Source: Lysobacteraceae bacterium (GTDB lineage: Bacteria; Pseudomonadota; Gammaproteobacteria; Xanthomonadales; Rhodanobacteraceae). From it: DNA of 42,438 bases. Position 1 is the stretch's first letter. Every line of letters starts with the position of its first letter. A program made the position numbers and the translations under genes. The notes under the pieces were generated by a model that worked only from the letters and a program-made list of their open reading frames with translations, did not search any database and was not told where the DNA came from. The stretch covers positions 1 to 42,438 of the forward strand of contig JAJFUF010000046.1 of the NCBI GenBank assembly GCA_021372495.1, written 5' to 3'. Positions 40,918 to 42,438 of the stretch are shown piece by piece.

Positions 40918-41535
40918 ATGGCACTTGTTTCGTGTCCAGAGTGTAAAGCGTCTGTATCAGATCAAGCATCGAACTGCCCACACTGCGGGTTCCCGATCAG
41001 GGAGGTCACCGTTACGGAAAACTTGCAGGGCTCGCCCAGCGTTTCATCCGGTAGTGCTCGCAAGGGTGGAGGGCACGTGTGGGCCTGGGTCCTAGGCATC
41101 ATTGTCGCTATCCCCATCGTTCTCATCGGGGGTATCTATGTGCACAATAAAACCATCGGGCCAGTCGGTTGGGCACGAGGCAACACCGCTAAATCGCTCA
41201 GGGAGCAAATGAAAGACCCGGATTCTATGGTTATACGTTCTTCGTACGTGGTGCAAAAAACGGACGACAAGGGCAATCAGTTCATTTACATCTGCGGCAT
41301 CGTTGATGGCAAGAACAGCTTTGGCGGATACGCCGGTGGGACGCGCTTCGCGTCCAAGAGCGAATATTCAAAGTCATTGGACACATTCGACACGTGGTCG
41401 GTTCAAATGGACGATCCAGAGCAGGAGCGAACAGCAAAAAGCGTAGGCATGCTGTCAAGCTTCGACAGTGTGTACTGGAACGATTGGTGCGTGGATGCGA
41501 ACCATCCAGCCATTGTCGCGAGCAAGAGCGGCTAA
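40918..41535 (+). CDS. Zinc-ribbon membrane protein, cassette-borne
   Basis: A 205-aa protein with an N-terminal zinc ribbon (CPEC at 6-9 and CPHC at 20-23), a Ser/Gly linker, one transmembrane helix at about 54-75 (VWAWVLGIIVAIPIVLIGGIYV) and a C-terminal domain at about 92-150. That domain carries the pattern REQMKDPDSMVIRS...YICGIVDGKNSFGGYAGGTRF, which recurs in small bacterial and phage-associated lipoproteins (KDPxS ... CGxVxxKNSFGGYxGxxxF); its function is unknown. GGGGGAAG precedes the ATG. GC and codon use differ from the chromosome upstream. The TAA stop (41533-41535) is inside the attC R'' box. Confidence 0.82.
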   Translation: MALVSCPECKASVSDQASNCPHCGFPIREVTVTENLQGSPSVSSGSARKGGGHVWAWVLGIIVAIPIVLIGGIYVHNKTIGPVGWARGNTAKSLREQMKDPDSMVIRSSYVVQKTDDKGNQFIYICGIVDGKNSFGGYAGGTRFASKSEYSKSLDTFDTWSVQMDDPEQERTAKSVGMLSSFDSVYWNDWCVDANHPAIVASKSG

Positions 41536-41586
41536 TATCTCGATCAACCGGCCGCTGCGCGGCACGGCTTAACTCAGGCGTTAGCT
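41530..41586 (+). other. attC recombination site (59-base element)
   Basis: A 57-bp imperfect palindrome. R'' is GGCTAAT (41530-41536), L'' includes CAACCG, the central hairpin is GCCGC-TGC-GCGGC, L' is CGGCTTAACTCAGGC and R' is GTTAGCT (41580-41586), with the cut expected after G41580. The L'-R' part closely resembles the right half of classic attC sites of the aadA type. The arms pair on the folded bottom strand with the expected extrahelical bases, and the stop codon of the preceding gene is embedded. I regard this as the strongest evidence for an integron array. Confidence 0.8.
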
Positions 41587-41590
41587 GCCT

Positions 41591-42277
41591 ATGGAAGATC
41601 ACATGCAACCTGACTGGGGCGCCATCTACGCTGACGTGGAGGACTTCCTCATCCCCGGGCTTGGCCTCAGTGCATATGATCGGTCGCTGTACTATCACCT
41701 CTTGCGTCATACAAGACTAAAGGGACAGGAGTCGGCAATGTTTGCTATTGGCCCACTGTCAAAGGCCACCGGCGTTAGTGATTTCAAAGTTCGTGAGGTA
41801 GTTCGCGATCTCCATCAAAAGGGCTGTCTTCGCATCGAAGACCGTACCCGACTCGGGCACAAAATAACCGTGCTTCTCCCCACGGAGATTCCCGCACTCG
41901 CGAGGCCAAGCACACAAACCGAGCCCATTGATTTGTTGGCCATAGACTTCTTCTCTAATCGCCAGTACTTGGGTGCCATTCTGGCGCGGGAGAGTGGCGC
42001 TTGCTTCTACTGTCTCAAAAAGCTGACCCATGAGACCTGCGAGCTGGACCATGTGTCGCCGCAGAAAGATGGGCTGGACAATTCCTACAAAAATATTGCT
42101 GCCTCCTGCCACGGCTGCAATAAGGCAAAAGGTGACCGCCCTGCTGAGGACTTTATTCGCTCTTTGTATCGCTCCGGCGCACTCAATGAGAAAGAGCTGC
42201 AACTTCGGCTCGCTGCCATCGAGTCCCTTCGAGTAGGCCATATTGTTCCAGAGCTGGCCGCGTCGTACGGCAGCTAA
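41591..42277 (+). CDS. Winged-helix / HNH endonuclease protein, cassette-borne
   Basis: A 228-aa protein. The N-terminal half (about 28-95) looks like a winged helix (DRSLYYHLLRHTRLK...IGPLSKATGVSDFKVREVVRDLHQKGCLRIEDRT), as in replication-initiator or MarR-like domains. The C-terminal half (138-195) is an HNH nuclease with zinc knuckle pairs C138-x2-C141 and C173-x2-C176, catalytic D153-H154 in ELDHVSPQ, and N168. It could be a DNA-cutting defence, homing or repair nuclease; nothing shows its target. It begins 5 bp after the attC core, with no obvious ribosome site. Its TAA is in the R'' box of a second attC. GC is much lower than the chromosome. Confidence 0.85.
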   Translation: MEDHMQPDWGAIYADVEDFLIPGLGLSAYDRSLYYHLLRHTRLKGQESAMFAIGPLSKATGVSDFKVREVVRDLHQKGCLRIEDRTRLGHKITVLLPTEIPALARPSTQTEPIDLLAIDFFSNRQYLGAILARESGACFYCLKKLTHETCELDHVSPQKDGLDNSYKNIAASCHGCNKAKGDRPAEDFIRSLYRSGALNEKELQLRLAAIESLRVGHIVPELAASYGS

Positions 42278-42284
42278 CAATTCA
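42272..42284 (+). other. Truncated attC (R'' half) interrupted by an insertion sequence
   Basis: AGCTAACAATTCA matches the left end of an attC site (R'' AGCTAAC, the exact reverse complement of the GTTAGCT core at 41580-41586, then AATTCA as in aadA-type sites). The expected L'', loop, L' and R' do not follow; instead the sequence changes to IS-like DNA at about 42285. The rest of the site may lie beyond the element, outside the window. Confidence 0.6.
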
Positions 42285-42438
42285 TGTAAGGACTCCCCGA
42301 TAGTTCCTACGGTTTAGTGGACACCCTGACCTAACGTTTCAGGAGTGCCCCATGCCCAAGCCAGGTCCGAGGACGACCACTCGGTACAGCGCCGACTTCA
42401 AGGCCACCGCCGTACGCCTGAGCCAACTACCCGGCGTG
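42285..42438 (+). mobile_element. IS3-family-like insertion sequence, left end (runs off the window)
   Basis: The element probably begins TGTAAGGACTCC at 42285, since IS3-family ends usually start with TG, or further in, near 42316 (TAGTGGACACC). It has a leader of about 65 bp and then the start of an orfA-type transposase at 42352 with an AGGAG ribosome site. The right end, the inverted-repeat partner and any target duplication lie outside the window, so the boundary is uncertain. Confidence 0.6.
42352..42438 (+). CDS. IS3-family transposase OrfA, N-terminal fragment
   Basis: Twenty-nine codons are visible, from ATG at 42352 to the window edge. They read MPKPGPRTTTRYSADF followed by KATAVRLSQLPGV, the opening of the InsE/OrfA helix-turn-helix protein family (the Y-x-x-[DE]-F-K-x-x-[AV]-V-x-L motif) that binds IS ends. 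The full protein would be about 90-110 aa, with the catalytic OrfB made by frameshift downstream. AGGAG lies 7 bp before the start codon. Confidence 0.72.
   Translation, partial: MPKPGPRTTTRYSADFKATAVRLSQLPGV

Larger units (their letters stand above)
40898..42438 (+). mobile_element. Integron-type gene cassette array (integrase gene not in window), continuing past the right edge
   Basis: Two lower-GC, same-strand genes of foreign character are separated by a well-formed attC site (41530-41586). The first cassette runs from about 40898 to 41580 and the second from 41581 to a truncated attC at 42272-42284. Each CDS nearly fills its cassette and each stop codon lies in the R'' box of its attC, as is normal for cassettes. 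The array is joined to the chromosome next to uppP, with no intI seen, so it is either an integrase-less cluster of attC sites or an array whose integrase is lost or outside the window. Confidence 0.7.

Noticed and set aside
1..42438. CRISPR arrays, rRNA and tRNA genes
   Set aside because: No regularly spaced direct repeats, and no rRNA or tRNA-like fold with the conserved GTTCRA loop could be found by reading both strands.

Overview
The window comes from a GC-rich gammaproteobacterium, most likely of the Xanthomonadales (Lysobacterales). The evidence is the gene order xthA / pyrE / DUF4124 / long membrane-anchored phosphomannomutase / dut / coaBC / radC / argS / SPOR protein, an HU-like protein with a lysine/alanine-rich tail, and divergent speA and speE. 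Lineage is inferred from gene order and protein character, not from a database search.

Layout. 1-6350: start of xthA on the minus strand, pyrE, a secreted DUF4124 coiled-coil protein, then a minus-strand block (phosphomannomutase/phosphoglucomutase, dut, coaBC) and divergent radC. 6351-6925: a 575-bp stretch without a protein gene that holds a minus-strand intrinsic terminator, a possible small RNA, DnaA-box-like sites around an AT-rich patch and the probable argS promoter. 6926-9219: argS and a SPOR-domain cell-division-type protein, closed by a REP-like double hairpin. 9360-13481: a minus-strand 3-hydroxyisobutyrate dehydrogenase family gene and speA, divergent speE, and a small membrane protein. 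13624-17872: an AEC transporter, two tandem paralogous secreted proteins of unknown function, an orphan ParA ATPase and an isoprenylcysteine methyltransferase-like membrane protein. 17880-22719: fbp, a DJ-1/PfpI protein with a coupled small ORF, two YafY/WYL regulators, a NIPSNAP protein and a deleted LysE-exporter remnant. 22961-28642: HU-like protein, bifunctional tyrA, an M13 metallopeptidase and a DUF885 hydrolase. 28713-33000: a conserved hypothetical, phhA divergent from an Lrp/AsnC regulator, a PlsC-like acyltransferase and a YheT-like hydrolase. 33053-40591: a TPR-sulfotransferase-like protein, a PQQ-dehydrogenase-like beta-propeller, a YbhB/PEBP protein, a three-gene YqjD/YqjE/YqjK-like envelope operon, a TPR-Asp/Asn hydroxylase and uppP.

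40898-42438 differs from everything before it. GC drops clearly, and the segment reads as integron gene cassettes: a zinc-ribbon membrane protein whose stop codon lies inside a well-formed attC site (41530-41586), then a winged-helix/HNH nuclease gene ending in the first half of a second attC. That half-site appears to be cut by an IS3-type insertion sequence running off the window. No integrase gene is visible. This is the most distinctive accessory feature of the window.

Most core genes serve nucleotide, coenzyme A, polyamine, aromatic amino acid and envelope metabolism. Several gene pairs are tightly coupled by 1-4 nt overlaps (coaBC-dut, argS-SPOR, DJ-1-small ORF, NIPSNAP-LysE remnant, the YqjD/E/K trio). 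Many plus- and minus-strand starts are preceded by a TA-type -10 hexamer followed directly by a GC-rich GCG-type discriminator.
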